The notes under the pieces were generated by a model that saw only the letters and a program-made list of their open reading frames with translations, made no database searches and had not been told where the DNA came from. The position numbers and the translations under genes were made by a program. This document shows positions 53,701-60,880 of a DNA stretch of 64,000 nucleotides, piece after piece (within the stretch, counting starts at the first letter, position 1; every line of letters starts with the position of its first letter). The stretch spans positions 37,947 to 101,946 of the forward strand of contig JAETNP010000003.1 in NCBI GenBank assembly GCA_021768185.1. Reading direction: 5' to 3'. Source of the stretch: Oscillospiraceae bacterium (GTDB taxonomy: Bacteria > Bacillota > Clostridia > Oscillospirales > Oscillospiraceae).

Positions 53701-54716
53701 CCCTCGGGGTAGGTCTCCCCCTCCAGGGAGATCATATGGAGCCCCAGCCCCTCGGGGGTGTTGTCCTCAATGTAGGCGCTGGTGCGCACGACGGTATTGC
53801 CGATCTCCGTGACGCCGTCGGCCTGGAGGGAGACCTCGTTGTCCTGAAGATTGTCCACCAGGAGCTCGTCGGCGGTGACGTTGCGCAGGATAATGCTGGC
53901 CCCGCCTTCGCTGGTGCCGGTGCCGCTGGCAATGATCCGGCCCAGAACCGTGACGTTCTCCAGCTGGATGCCGCCCAGGCCCACGCCGCCGGTGATGTAC
54001 AGATCACCGCTCACCACGGTGTCCCGCAGGGTCACCCCGGGGGAGGTGATGGTCACGTTGCCGAAAGTCCCGCCCAGGGAGTAGTCTCCGGGCTCCTGGA
54101 GGGGCGTGCCGATCAAACGGGTGACCATAGAGGCCATCTCGCCCCAGCTCACGTTCCGCTGGGGACGGAAGGTGCCGTCGTCATACCCGCTGACCAGATA
54201 GTGCTCCAGGGAGGACTTGACGGTCCCCTGGGCCCAGGTGCTGATCCGCCTGGCGTCGGTAAAGTCCAGGATCTCTCCCGCGGAATCCTGGAGCATCATG
54301 TTCCGCCCCAGAATGGTGGTGGCCGTCTCCCGGGTCAAAGGGTCGTTGGGGGAGGCGGTGGTGGGAGAAGTGCCCTTGATATACCGGGCATTGTAGGCGA
54401 TGCCCACGTCGTCATAGAACCAGTCGGTCTCCTTGATGTCCTCAAAGGGCGTCTCGCCGGGCTCATGGTAGCCATAGGCCCGGTTGACGATGCCCATGAA
54501 GTCCGCCCGGGTCAGGGCCCGGTCGGGGTTCTGGGACTGGGCCTGGCTGATGACGCCCCATTCCATAAGCTGGCTGAGGTAGGGGTCCGCCCAGTGGGCC
54601 GACGCCTGGGCGGCGGGAAAGGCCGGGAACAGCCCCAGCATCATCACCGCAGCCAGAAGAAGGGACAGCGTCCGCCGCTTCCAGGCGCGGCGGGAGGAGG
54701 TATGTGTCTGCTGCAT
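47784..54716 (-). CDS. Giant SLH surface protein (2310 aa)
   Basis: From ATG 54716 (AAAGGAG 8 nt upstream). Signal peptide about 1-38 (RRTLSLLLAAVMMLGLFPAF then AQASA), then three SLH domains at the N-terminus (DPYLSQLMEWGVISQAQSQN; DDVGIAYNARYIKGTSPTTA; SGYDDGTFRPQRNVSWGEMA). A beta-helical region about 210-460 has stacked Val/Ile/Leu turns such as GNVTITSPGVTLRDTVVSGD. Several Fn3-like modules, a long unassigned central part, and Ig-like (BIG2) domains near the C-terminus (ITWESDNEKVAAVSGSGTTA) follow. A central S-layer or adhesin candidate. The 3' half (47.8-53 kb) is more AT-rich and has different codon use from the SLH and beta-helix part, suggesting exchange of the exposed region. Confidence 0.85.
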   Translation of the reverse strand: MQQTHTSSRRAWKRRTLSLLLAAVMMLGLFPAFPAAQASAHWADPYLSQLMEWGVISQAQSQNPDRALTRADFMGIVNRAYGYHEPGETPFEDIKETDWFYDDVGIAYNARYIKGTSPTTASPNDPLTRETATTILGRNMMLQDSAGEILDFTDARRISTWAQGTVKSSLEHYLVSGYDDGTFRPQRNVSWGEMASMVTRLIGTPLQEPGDYSLGGTFGNVTITSPGVTLRDTVVSGDLYITGGVGLGGIQLENVTVLGRIIASGTGTSEGGASIILRNVTADELLVDNLQDNEVSLQADGVTEIGNTVVRTSAYIEDNTPEGLGLHMISLEGETYPEGEEPEDWEPAKLTLAGRIEEVVNRTPGSTVHVGSGTVAKLTVDEAAVGSNVIIDRGAVVNELILDTGVEVTGEGDIKKLVVNAPDCVVEMLPDEIEIRPGIIADIAGEEMDTVAAKESSEEPRILAGYPQAQDVIPTGLDAAFMTNKAGTIYWAVSAMTDGSVGEEDLIKPPSYGSIAVQHGSLPVAKGNEETIAKVAGLTPGGSYYLSAVLVDARDRRSPVKVISFTTPDNTKPAFCTGYPRMSKVSRTDSVVAVMPTKSCKLYYALLPQGAAAPTEDELKTSSVSGALGYGVRDVTKNVDEAFRVNDVILDETTNYVLYLWLTDGVNSSAITSLTFTTDDETRPTFIRKPYPERSTQNSVTMKFQISEPGTVYWVAFPSGSVKYFPAPEPESGDKIAPWTSQYAIQQVVNGMNIGPDGKFGRVTVKNDKDGNCIGSFNITGMKPETSYDVYFIAKDNAGPDRNYCISIDMVTVSATDNSPPTISQSFSHTLDSSDKTKNPYADTAIYFDISENVGFEGGRSFIDLYKDIEDTAGDEQTRARNLWASTLHDAIQLMYVDQEFQTPIEVDAITNTSQLADETFDQQMGVTIDYTQATVEYYPQGSSSIRITFPSSALHLKYGGHYYAEIQGLTDNSASHNPMQPAGGVINYENCEEYGHSVKDFYVQFATVEFSEPILKGGLPIDVTTGQSVQMTKSVNFRMEPKSTSDLDDLYSYDIVIWTDNQLGIAYDLYYRVVDKKNNPIYDEGTGKYPENAGTAENPITNYLLPETEKIEPDENGWIYLGPSSPPPSMGKEWSGRSINRFFSECDAADYSMLKEFSDELYYDFVLSITEFDGKTDTSTWRGQANFYINVAAGQSVNLINLPARPSTDDWDDLEARNILGGLQSIGHWDGAEAANVDSDTMLAYRNLSPSGLPSFISPSPTFTTTEDSVSINLGLTDLGDIYYAISEVDEDGQAKADTVRAVMKADLKQNADGTYTDEVLDNVNLREGEFSDPYFISGGEVKDNFKDQLDEDRRLMVVNLYDPQPPQDGGITDRRPISPWMKGGGPTAETTPDSPMGKNLIVSPSNQTIVSKLWDKDDVAAVGNFTPSEGGRMDYPVPEKLKPDTDYFIYLVITLPDKPADMSHVYLYHFKTQKPMLPRVSLSGERKTVEGENGKKETVKTGSVIMTIDTVTEGYYRVFMEQWALDDDFLSAPFNEWTAHKGTEKTENGNTITVDKTPELYMGDDFSVLDALMESYSFRESSKDDSDYNSGEFYYPNDYLDDPDAKMKENGYWEYDVGYHVFDMYANEEAKRHLYGLISDQNPQSRTDGKTAAEGKDLTNDPEGADSVATLLDFGEPLDDGIYVILTYSINPNMKDLDANNANHPNNTYRIAAFSALTFDKGKVGAPQPVSVWGQMYKNDGLYSGSIEVYFDRPTYISSRPNVTSLERLTGNMLFTAGESNGLRVQYPADKTVVPGSPTASSFALTYNGASQMTATVRFPGKYFTDSERDSADTPLRVVIEDYKGQECVVVYWGNTIVREPVQIVEGSERELLIRGPVQGNNPPILTLGVGDSEKKEITAEVNQTGGLKAGTLEYRWGFVSGNDVISLSSTSITTDGKVTVTGTRPGVATIVATGSGEREVGGGRETFPQKNVEVIVTGSVDAFAGGNAFDLQIGQTKELAVKANGKPLSSSAKVKLTYPDNVTCSATDGQLRITSNSKTKAGDKVDIIVELTTEDGSKSLTPNSADKQTIIVTFTPAPTRTQQVKPSLTLNKNSLSLDMGSTKTGSVTATKITPSGASITWESDNEKVAAVSGSGTTATITGKAIGTANITATVTVGKDTASETIPVYVKGSVTKLEMTSSTGGSGAEWDAGAKALTLTRGGGVTSSAVFSVTTNAPLSKNAALVCSVTSKNKKSDAAQYLNCKVEGNKLTVTATKTIPAEYLPMTVNVWLKSADETVDLTSGSKFSFTVQSKGNDTNSSIGGVLPF

Positions 54717-54741
54717 CAATAAGGCTCCTTTCATAAGCAGC

Positions 54742-55329
54742 TCAAGCCTTGGGCTTGGGGCGGTCGAGCTGGATGCTGAAGACCGCCTTGCGGATGGCGA
54801 CCTCCTCGTCCAGACAAAGATCAATGAACCGGGCGGCGTACAGGGGCTCCGGCTCGTCGGTATCCAGCTTCCGCAGAATGCGGGTGCGCAGGAGCAGGGG
54901 AGAATCAGTGACCGGGAGGACGATCTGCACCACCTCGCCCACCTTCACCGGCTGGGCGGTGTGAAAGGCCACGCCGCCGCAGCTCAGGTCGTGTCCCTTG
55001 ATGGCCCTCTGGCCCTTCCAGTAGCCGGTGATAGGGTACATGACGCTCTCGAAGTCCGTCTGGATGCGCAGGTTTTCCCGGGCCTCCGCTCCCAGCATGG
55101 CCCCGGGGCGGATCACCAGACGCTCGCCCCGCTGCATGGTCACCACGCCCCGCATGGAGGCGGAGTTGTTGTCCAGGCCGATGCACTGGATCTCCCCCAC
55201 CTGGAGGAAGTCCAGGTCCGTCTCCTCCGTCAGGCGCAGCTGCACCACCTCGGTGATCCGGGGGGACTCCAGCACCGCCTGGGCCAGGGCCTGGCCCTTG
55301 CTGTCCAGGATCAGATATAGCCGTTCCAT
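54742..55329 (-). CDS. PilZ-domain protein (YcgR-like flagellar brake type)
   Basis: 195 residues. An N-terminal YcgR-N-like beta domain (about 1-80) precedes a PilZ domain with the c-di-GMP motifs R84-E-N-L-R88 and D114-L-S-C-G-G (D/N-x-S-x-x-G). Such proteins bind c-di-GMP and slow flagella or alter secretion. The ATG shares its A with the stop of the FlhB-like gene (TAATG), so translation is coupled. It lies 25 bp upstream of the giant SLH gene, possibly the same transcript, which would place a surface protein under a c-di-GMP-linked operon. Confidence 0.85.
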   Translation of the reverse strand: MERLYLILDSKGQALAQAVLESPRITEVVQLRLTEETDLDFLQVGEIQCIGLDNNSASMRGVVTMQRGERLVIRPGAMLGAEARENLRIQTDFESVMYPITGYWKGQRAIKGHDLSCGGVAFHTAQPVKVGEVVQIVLPVTDSPLLLRTRILRKLDTDEPEPLYAARFIDLCLDEEVAIRKAVFSIQLDRPKPKA

Positions 55330-55694
55330 TACCGCGCTCCTTCCTCAATGTCTCCGCTGCCCTCCGCCGGAGCGGAGGCGCGCTTCTCCAGGGCCTGCCG
55401 CTCCCGTTTCGCCTTGTCGGGGTCGGCGGGGTCGAAGTTCAGAAAATAGACGTAAATTTCCACGATGGCCCGGTACAGGGAATCCGGGATCTCCTGCCCC
55501 AGCGACAGCTGGGAGAGCATGGTGGCCAGGGAGTTGTCCTCGTAGACGGGGACGCCGTTCTCCGCGGCCACCTCCACGATCTTCTCCGCCATGTATCCCA
55601 TGCCGGAGGCCACCACTACCGGCGCGCCGGAGCCGCCGTCATAGCTGAGGGCTACCGCCCTCCCCGCGGAGCGGGGCCTTTCACGCGCTGACAT
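55329..55694 (-). CDS. FlhB C-terminal-domain homologue (YlqH/FlhX-like)
   Basis: 121 residues from ATG 55694 (AAGGAG upstream). It corresponds to the cytoplasmic FlhB_C/YscU_C domain without the membrane part: AVALSYDGGSGAPVVVASGM, AEKIVEVAAENGVPVYEDNS and SLGQEIPDSLYRAIVEIYVY. The Asn-Pro-Thr-His autocleavage site of full FlhB is absent; the domain starts just after it. Stand-alone FlhB_C proteins can replace the native domain in flagellar export specificity switching. It overlaps the FliK-like gene, the same pairing as ylqG-ylqH of Bacillus. Confidence 0.88.
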   Translation of the reverse strand: MSARERPRSAGRAVALSYDGGSGAPVVVASGMGYMAEKIVEVAAENGVPVYEDNSLATMLSQLSLGQEIPDSLYRAIVEIYVYFLNFDPADPDKAKRERQALEKRASAPAEGSGDIEEGAR

Positions 55695-57117
55695 TGATAC
55701 TGTTCTCTCCTTCAAATATTTTTGGGAACACGGCGGAAATCTCCAGGGGCTTCTCCATGGTCTGCACCTGGACGCCGGCGGGCTTCAGGCCGTTCTCCGT
55801 GAGGATGCGGCCCAGCTCTCCCTGGACCGTCCCGGCAAAGCTGGTCACCGCCGGCGGCCCGTAGATCTGCAGATCCACGTTCTCCCCCTGGCAGGTGAGC
55901 ACCATGTCGAAAAAGCCCAGGTCCTGAATGTCCATTTTAAAGAGGAAGCGGATGACGTTCTCCCGGTCCCCCCGGCCGTTTTTGAGGTTATTCTCCGCGT
56001 CCGGGTCCACCCAGAGCTCGCTGAACATCATCTTCCCGTTCCACTCCAGGGGGAGGGCCAGATGGGTCAGGGGCATATACACGCTCTCGTTGAGCAGGAA
56101 GGCGGAGACGATGTTGCGGAAGGCGTCCTGCACCTCCGCGCTGGCCCCGCCCCGGAGGGCCCGCTGGGCCGTATCGGCCAGACGGGAGGCGAACTGGTCC
56201 CGCTCGGCGGCCTGGGCGAAGCTGCTCCGCTCCAGCAGCCGCAGCAGGTCCACCTCGCTCACGCCCCCCAGCTTTGACCGGAGCATGGGGTTGGAGCCCA
56301 GCTGGCGGAAGGCCTGCATCACCCCTTCCTTGGACCCGCTCTCGTACCGGGCCACGTCCAGGGCCAGCAGGGAGATGAGGGCCCGGCTGAGGCCCATGTC
56401 GTTGGTCCGGGCGGTGTAGCCCGCCAGGAAGGGCATGATGGACCCCTGGAGCAGCTTCAGCGCCCCCGCCCGGTCCCCCGACGACATCTTCCCCTCCAGA
56501 TCCGAGACCATGCCCAGCAGCTGGTTGCCATAGGTGGCGGGGATGGCCCGGGTCAGCCGGGTCAGGGTCCGCAGGAGGTTCCCCTGGACATGGGCGGAGG
56601 AGGAATAGTCGCTGTAGCGCTTGAGAAACTGAAGGATGTTCCCCCGCAGCACCTCGGAATCCGTGCTGCCGTAGGCCTCCCGCAAAATGGAGAACAGCGG
56701 GCCCGCGAAGCGGTTGCCCAGCTGCATCTGCGTGCGGAAAAACGAGGAGAACTCCCCCTCGTCCATTTTCAGCATCTCCAGCAGAGCGGACATCTCCACG
56801 GCGATCCCCTCCTCCATGCCCGAGGAGACCACCGTGCCCTGAAAGGTGCGCAGAAGCTCGGTCATGGACCTGGCGAGGCCCGGGGTCTCGCTCATGCGCT
56901 GGAGGAAAGTGATGAAGTTGGAATCGTAGCGCAGCGCCCGGCTGCCGGTGGGATCACCGGTATCCTGCCGCTCCGTCCGGTTGTCGGACCGGGTGACCCG
57001 GGTGGGGTCCGGCGCGTTCTGCAGCCGGGGGTCGTTGGGGATGGAGGGCATATTGCGGTTGATCTGGTTCGCGTCATTACCCGGCACCGCGTTTGTCACA
57101 CCCAGCAAATCTGGCAT
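55681..57117 (-). CDS. FliK-like / YlqG-like flagellar hook-length-type protein
   Basis: 478 residues from ATG 57117 (GGAG 8 nt upstream; a GTG at 57126 is possible). A polar N-terminus (about 1-60), a helical middle (about 65-330), and a C-terminal domain (VIRFLFKMDIQDLGFFDMVL; VDLQIYGPPAVTSF; LGRILTENGLKPAGVQVQTM). The C-terminal part resembles the FliK/Flg_hook domain, which contacts FlhB_C. The adjacent FlhB_C gene supports this reading; assignment from sequence alone is moderate. Confidence 0.6.
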   Translation of the reverse strand: MPDLLGVTNAVPGNDANQINRNMPSIPNDPRLQNAPDPTRVTRSDNRTERQDTGDPTGSRALRYDSNFITFLQRMSETPGLARSMTELLRTFQGTVVSSGMEEGIAVEMSALLEMLKMDEGEFSSFFRTQMQLGNRFAGPLFSILREAYGSTDSEVLRGNILQFLKRYSDYSSSAHVQGNLLRTLTRLTRAIPATYGNQLLGMVSDLEGKMSSGDRAGALKLLQGSIMPFLAGYTARTNDMGLSRALISLLALDVARYESGSKEGVMQAFRQLGSNPMLRSKLGGVSEVDLLRLLERSSFAQAAERDQFASRLADTAQRALRGGASAEVQDAFRNIVSAFLLNESVYMPLTHLALPLEWNGKMMFSELWVDPDAENNLKNGRGDRENVIRFLFKMDIQDLGFFDMVLTCQGENVDLQIYGPPAVTSFAGTVQGELGRILTENGLKPAGVQVQTMEKPLEISAVFPKIFEGENSINVSA

Positions 57118-57216
57118 TGGCGACACTCCATTTCAATCTAACTTGGCTGCCGGCGGGCCGCAGCTGGTCCCAAGGGAACCCGCGGGAGGCGGATGCCGGC
57201 GGAGGGAGAAGAAAAG

Positions 57217-57256
57217 TTGACAGACGGCTTATTTTTTGGATACATCCTGCCGATAA
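57217..57256 (+). promoter_or_regulatory. Promoter region of the che operon: sigma-28-type -10 overlapping a sigma-A promoter
   Basis: GCCGATAA (57249-57256) is a perfect sigma-28/SigD -10 element; 15 nt upstream TATT (57230-57233) is a poor match to TAAA. Overlapping it, TTGACA (57217-57222) has a 17-bp spacer to ATACAT (57240-57245). Either or both could drive cheA 88 nt downstream. Confidence 0.55.
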
Positions 57257-57343
57257 CTACAATGATGAAATCAGCGCGGGGGAATTTTGCCCTTTTGGCC
57301 CCCCGCGGGGAACAGAAAAATTAGGAAAAAGGTGGCGTTATTT

Positions 57344-59452
57344 ATGGGCAGTGGCAACGACAGCATCCTGGATATGTACCTCTATGAGACGAACACCCTG
57401 CTGGAACAGCTGGACGGCATTCTGCTGGCCGCTGAGCAGGCGGACACGTTCTCCGAGGACAACGTAAATGAGATCTTCCGCATCATGCACACCATCAAGG
57501 GCTCCTCCGCCATGATGGAGTTTCCCTCTCTGATGACGGTGGCGCACCGGATCGAGGACTTGTTCTTCATCATCCGGGAAAAGACCATCGACATTGTACC
57601 GGAGTCCCTGCGCCCGGAGCTGTTCGATATGCTGTTCCAGGCCGTGGACTTCTTCCGGGGCGAGATCGAGAAGATCGAAAACAGCGAACCACTCTCTGAA
57701 TCTATCGACAGTATCGTAGATAAAATTAATAGCCTCATCAATAAAATTCAGGGCGGAGGCGGCGAAAAGGCGGAGGAAAAATCTTCCGCGGCTCCCGCCG
57801 CCGAGGCGCCGGCCGCCGCCGACGCGGCCTATCCCTTCGGCATCCACGTGTTCTTCGACGAGGGCAGCGGCATGGAGAACCTGCGGGCCTTCATGCTGGT
57901 CACCGCCGTGAAGGATTTCAGCACCGACTTTATCACCGTGCCTGAGAACACGGAGACCGATTCCTCCACGGCGGAGGTGATCGCCGAAAGCGGCTTTTTC
58001 CTCTGGTTCCACTCCGCTGCCGAGCGGGACAGCGCTATTCCCGCCGTGCATGGCGCGGGCAGCGTTTCCTCCTACGAGCCGGTAGATGCCAAGGCGGCGG
58101 CTCCCGCTCCCGCCCCCGCCCCCGCTCCGGCCGCAAAGGAACCCGCTCCGGAGGCGGTCCCCGCCCCCGCCGAGGCCGCGCCCAAGGCTGCCGCGGCCGC
58201 CCCCGCTCCTGCGGCCCCCGCCCCTGCGGCAGCCGCCTCTCCCGCCGCCGCCGGACAGCAGCACGCCAAGGAGAGCCTCATCAGCGTCAACCTCACCAAG
58301 CTGGATCAGCTCATGGCGGTGGTCAGCGAGATCGTCATCACCGAGTCCATGGTCACCGCCTCCCCGGACCTCCGGGGGCTGCGGCTGGACAACTTCACCA
58401 AGTCCGCCCGGGAGCTGCGCAAGCTCACCGACGACCTCCAGGACGTGTCCATGTCCCTGCGGATGGTGCCCGTGTCCAGCGTCTTCCAGAAGATGAATCG
58501 CATCGTCCGGGATATGAGCAAGAAGCTGAACCGCCCCTGCCGCCTCACCCTCATCGGCGAGGACACCGAGGTGGACAAGACCATCGTGGACGGCATCAGC
58601 GATCCCATCATGCACATCGTGCGCAACTCCATGGACCACGGCATCGAGGAGAGCCAGGAGGAGCGCATCGCCAAGGGCAAGGATCCCGTGGGCGAGATCA
58701 TCCTCTCCGCCCGCCACACCGGCAGCGAGGTCATCATCGAGATCATCGACGACGGCCGGGGTGCCGACAGCCAGGCCATCCTCAACAAGGCCATCCGCCA
58801 GGGCCTGGCCGATCCCGACCGGGAGTACAGCCAGAAGGAGATCCTGGGCTTCATGATGATGCCCGGCTTCTCCACCAACGTGGAGGTCACCGAGTACTCC
58901 GGCCGGGGCGTGGGCATGGACGTGGTGAAGAAGAACGTGGCCGACGTGGGCGGCACCGTCTCCATCTCCAGCGAGTGGGGCAAGGGCATGACCACCACCC
59001 TGAAGATCCCCCTGACCATGGCCATCATGGACGGCATGGAGGTCAGCGTGGGCGAGAGCCTGTTCACTATCCCCATCAACAACATCCGCTCCTCCTCCCG
59101 CGTCACCGCCGGCGATGTGATCCGGGATCCGGCCAGGGGCGAGATGATGAAGTTCCAGGGCAATTTCTATCCCATCATCCGGGCCAAGGAGCTCTTCGGC
59201 CTGGAGGACGGCCACGACAACATCGAGGACGGCATCGTCATCTGGCTGGAGTCCGGCGAGCGCAGCTACTGCCTGTTCGTGGACGACCTGCTGGGACAGC
59301 AGCAGATCGTGGTCAAGCCCCTGCCCAACTATGTCAACAGCTTCGACATCAAGAGCTGCGGCATCACCGGGTGCAGCATCATGGGCGACGGCAGCATCAG
59401 CATCATCCTGGACGTCGCCAGCCTCTACAGCGCCGGCCAGGGGATGTTCTAA
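57344..59452 (+). CDS. cheA: Chemotaxis histidine kinase CheA
   Basis: 702 residues from ATG 57344 (GGTGG upstream). P1/HPt domain with IMHTIKGSS (phosphorylated H49), a P2-like domain (about 160-240), a 75-residue Ala/Pro linker, dimerisation P3, kinase P4 with HIVRNSMDHGIEES (N-box), IIDDGRGAD (G1) and GRGVGMDVVKKNV (G2), then the CheW-like P5. Autophosphorylates and passes phosphate to CheY (not in window) and CheB. First gene of the che set. Confidence 0.95.
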   Translation: MGSGNDSILDMYLYETNTLLEQLDGILLAAEQADTFSEDNVNEIFRIMHTIKGSSAMMEFPSLMTVAHRIEDLFFIIREKTIDIVPESLRPELFDMLFQAVDFFRGEIEKIENSEPLSESIDSIVDKINSLINKIQGGGGEKAEEKSSAAPAAEAPAAADAAYPFGIHVFFDEGSGMENLRAFMLVTAVKDFSTDFITVPENTETDSSTAEVIAESGFFLWFHSAAERDSAIPAVHGAGSVSSYEPVDAKAAAPAPAPAPAPAAKEPAPEAVPAPAEAAPKAAAAAPAPAAPAPAAAASPAAAGQQHAKESLISVNLTKLDQLMAVVSEIVITESMVTASPDLRGLRLDNFTKSARELRKLTDDLQDVSMSLRMVPVSSVFQKMNRIVRDMSKKLNRPCRLTLIGEDTEVDKTIVDGISDPIMHIVRNSMDHGIEESQEERIAKGKDPVGEIILSARHTGSEVIIEIIDDGRGADSQAILNKAIRQGLADPDREYSQKEILGFMMMPGFSTNVEVTEYSGRGVGMDVVKKNVADVGGTVSISSEWGKGMTTTLKIPLTMAIMDGMEVSVGESLFTIPINNIRSSSRVTAGDVIRDPARGEMMKFQGNFYPIIRAKELFGLEDGHDNIEDGIVIWLESGERSYCLFVDDLLGQQQIVVKPLPNYVNSFDIKSCGITGCSIMGDGSISIILDVASLYSAGQGMF

Positions 59453-59489
59453 CGTTCATAAACGCTTATTGAGAAGGGAGTAAATCCAT

Positions 59490-59969
59490 ATGCCAGAGGA
59501 AAACGGACTCTTTGCCAGAGAGACTGACACCCCCGTCGCCCCGGTGGAAGCTGCGGCGGAGATCCAGACCAATAAATACCTCATCTGCATCTCCGACGGC
59601 CTGCTCTACGGCGTAGACGCGGAGCAGGTGGAGACCATTATTACCGACCACACCATCACCCGTCTGCCCCGGGTGCCCCATTACGTGCGGGGCATCATCA
59701 ATCTGCGGGGCCAGATCATCCCCATCATTGACATCCGCCTCCGCCTGGGCAAGCCCGAGGCGGGCGAGAACTGCATCGTGGTGGTGAACGCGGGCAGCGA
59801 CTGCATCGGCATCCTGGTGGACGGGGTGGACAAGATGGTGGACGTCCAGCCCAGCTCCATCCTGCCTATGCCCACCCAAAACCCGCAGAAGCTGATTTCC
59901 GGCATGTGTTCCCTGCCGGAGGGAAAAACGCTGCTGATCCTGGACTGCGGGCTCCTCCTGCACGAGTAA
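59490..59969 (+). CDS. cheW: Chemotaxis coupling protein CheW
   Basis: 159 residues: a CheW SH3-like fold (KYLICISDGLLYGVDAEQVE; LPRVPHYVRGIINLRGQIIP; VVNAGSDCIGILVDGVDKMV). Links receptors to CheA. GAGAAGGGAG precedes the ATG; 37 bp after cheA. Confidence 0.95.
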   Translation: MPEENGLFARETDTPVAPVEAAAEIQTNKYLICISDGLLYGVDAEQVETIITDHTITRLPRVPHYVRGIINLRGQIIPIIDIRLRLGKPEAGENCIVVVNAGSDCIGILVDGVDKMVDVQPSSILPMPTQNPQKLISGMCSLPEGKTLLILDCGLLLHE

Positions 59970-60003
59970 TTCCCAGTATACCAGCGGAAAAGGAGGAAGA
60001 ATT

Positions 60004-60819
60004 GTGCCGCTGACCAATATTAGCAACGAAGATTTCAACAAACTCGTCAAATTCATCCACGGGCAGTACGGGATCGACCTCAGCCAGAAGCGGCAGCTGG
60101 TCACCAGCCGCCTCTCCTCCCTGCTGACGCAGAAGGGATACACGGACTTCGGCTCCTTCGTCTCCGACCTGATCCGCAGGCAGGACCCGGCGGATCTGGA
60201 GCTGGTGCTGAACCGGCTGACCACCAACTATACGTTTTTCATGCGGGAGCAGGAGCATTTTGATTTCTTTCAGAATACCATTCTGCCGGACTTGGTGAAG
60301 CGCCACCAGAAGGATAAGGTGCTGGCGATCTGGAGCGCGGGCTGCTCCAGCGGCGAGGAGCCCTACAACATCTCCATCTATATCAAGGAGTTCCTGGGAG
60401 TCCAGGCCAATCAATGGGATACCCGCGTGCTGGCCACCGATATCTCCCAGAAGGCCCTGGCCGCGGCCAAGCGGGGCGTATACGAGCTGCCGGACACCCT
60501 GCCTCCCGCCTGGCGGAAAAAATACTTCCGTCCCGTGCCCGGCGGCAAGCAGTACATGGTGGCTCCCATTATCCGTGACAACGTCATCTTCCAGACCTTC
60601 AACCTGATGGACCCAATTCGGTTCCGTTTAAAGTTCGATGTGATTTTCTGCCGGAACGTGATGATTTATTTTGATCAGCCCACAAAGGACGCGCTGATGC
60701 GGCGGTTTTATGATGCCCTGGTTCCCGGGGGGTACTTTATGATCAGCCACTCGGAGAATCTCAGCAAGGATTCCCCCTTTACGACTGTAGCTCCCTCCAC
60801 GTTCCAGAAGCAGCGGTGA
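60004..60819 (+). CDS. cheR: Chemotaxis methyltransferase CheR
   Basis: 271 residues. The N-terminal helical CheR_N domain (NISNEDFNKLVKFIHGQYGI) precedes the SAM domain with IWSAGCSSGEEPYNISIYIK (motif I), VLATDISQKALAAAKRGVYE and FDVIFCRNVMIYFD. Methylates receptor glutamates. GTG start at 60004 behind AGGAGGAAG. Confidence 0.95.
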   Translation: MPLTNISNEDFNKLVKFIHGQYGIDLSQKRQLVTSRLSSLLTQKGYTDFGSFVSDLIRRQDPADLELVLNRLTTNYTFFMREQEHFDFFQNTILPDLVKRHQKDKVLAIWSAGCSSGEEPYNISIYIKEFLGVQANQWDTRVLATDISQKALAAAKRGVYELPDTLPPAWRKKYFRPVPGGKQYMVAPIIRDNVIFQTFNLMDPIRFRLKFDVIFCRNVMIYFDQPTKDALMRRFYDALVPGGYFMISHSENLSKDSPFTTVAPSTFQKQR

Positions 60820-60880
60820 CGGCCTTCCGTTCCTGAGCGTGAGGGAGATCAAGCAAAGTAATAAAGGAGTGACGGCCTTT

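Noticed and set aside
58080..58260. Repeat expansion or frameshift in the Ala/Pro-rich stretch of cheA
   Set aside because: The frame is continuous into the P3 domain; Ala/Pro linkers between CheA domains are normal in GC-rich species.
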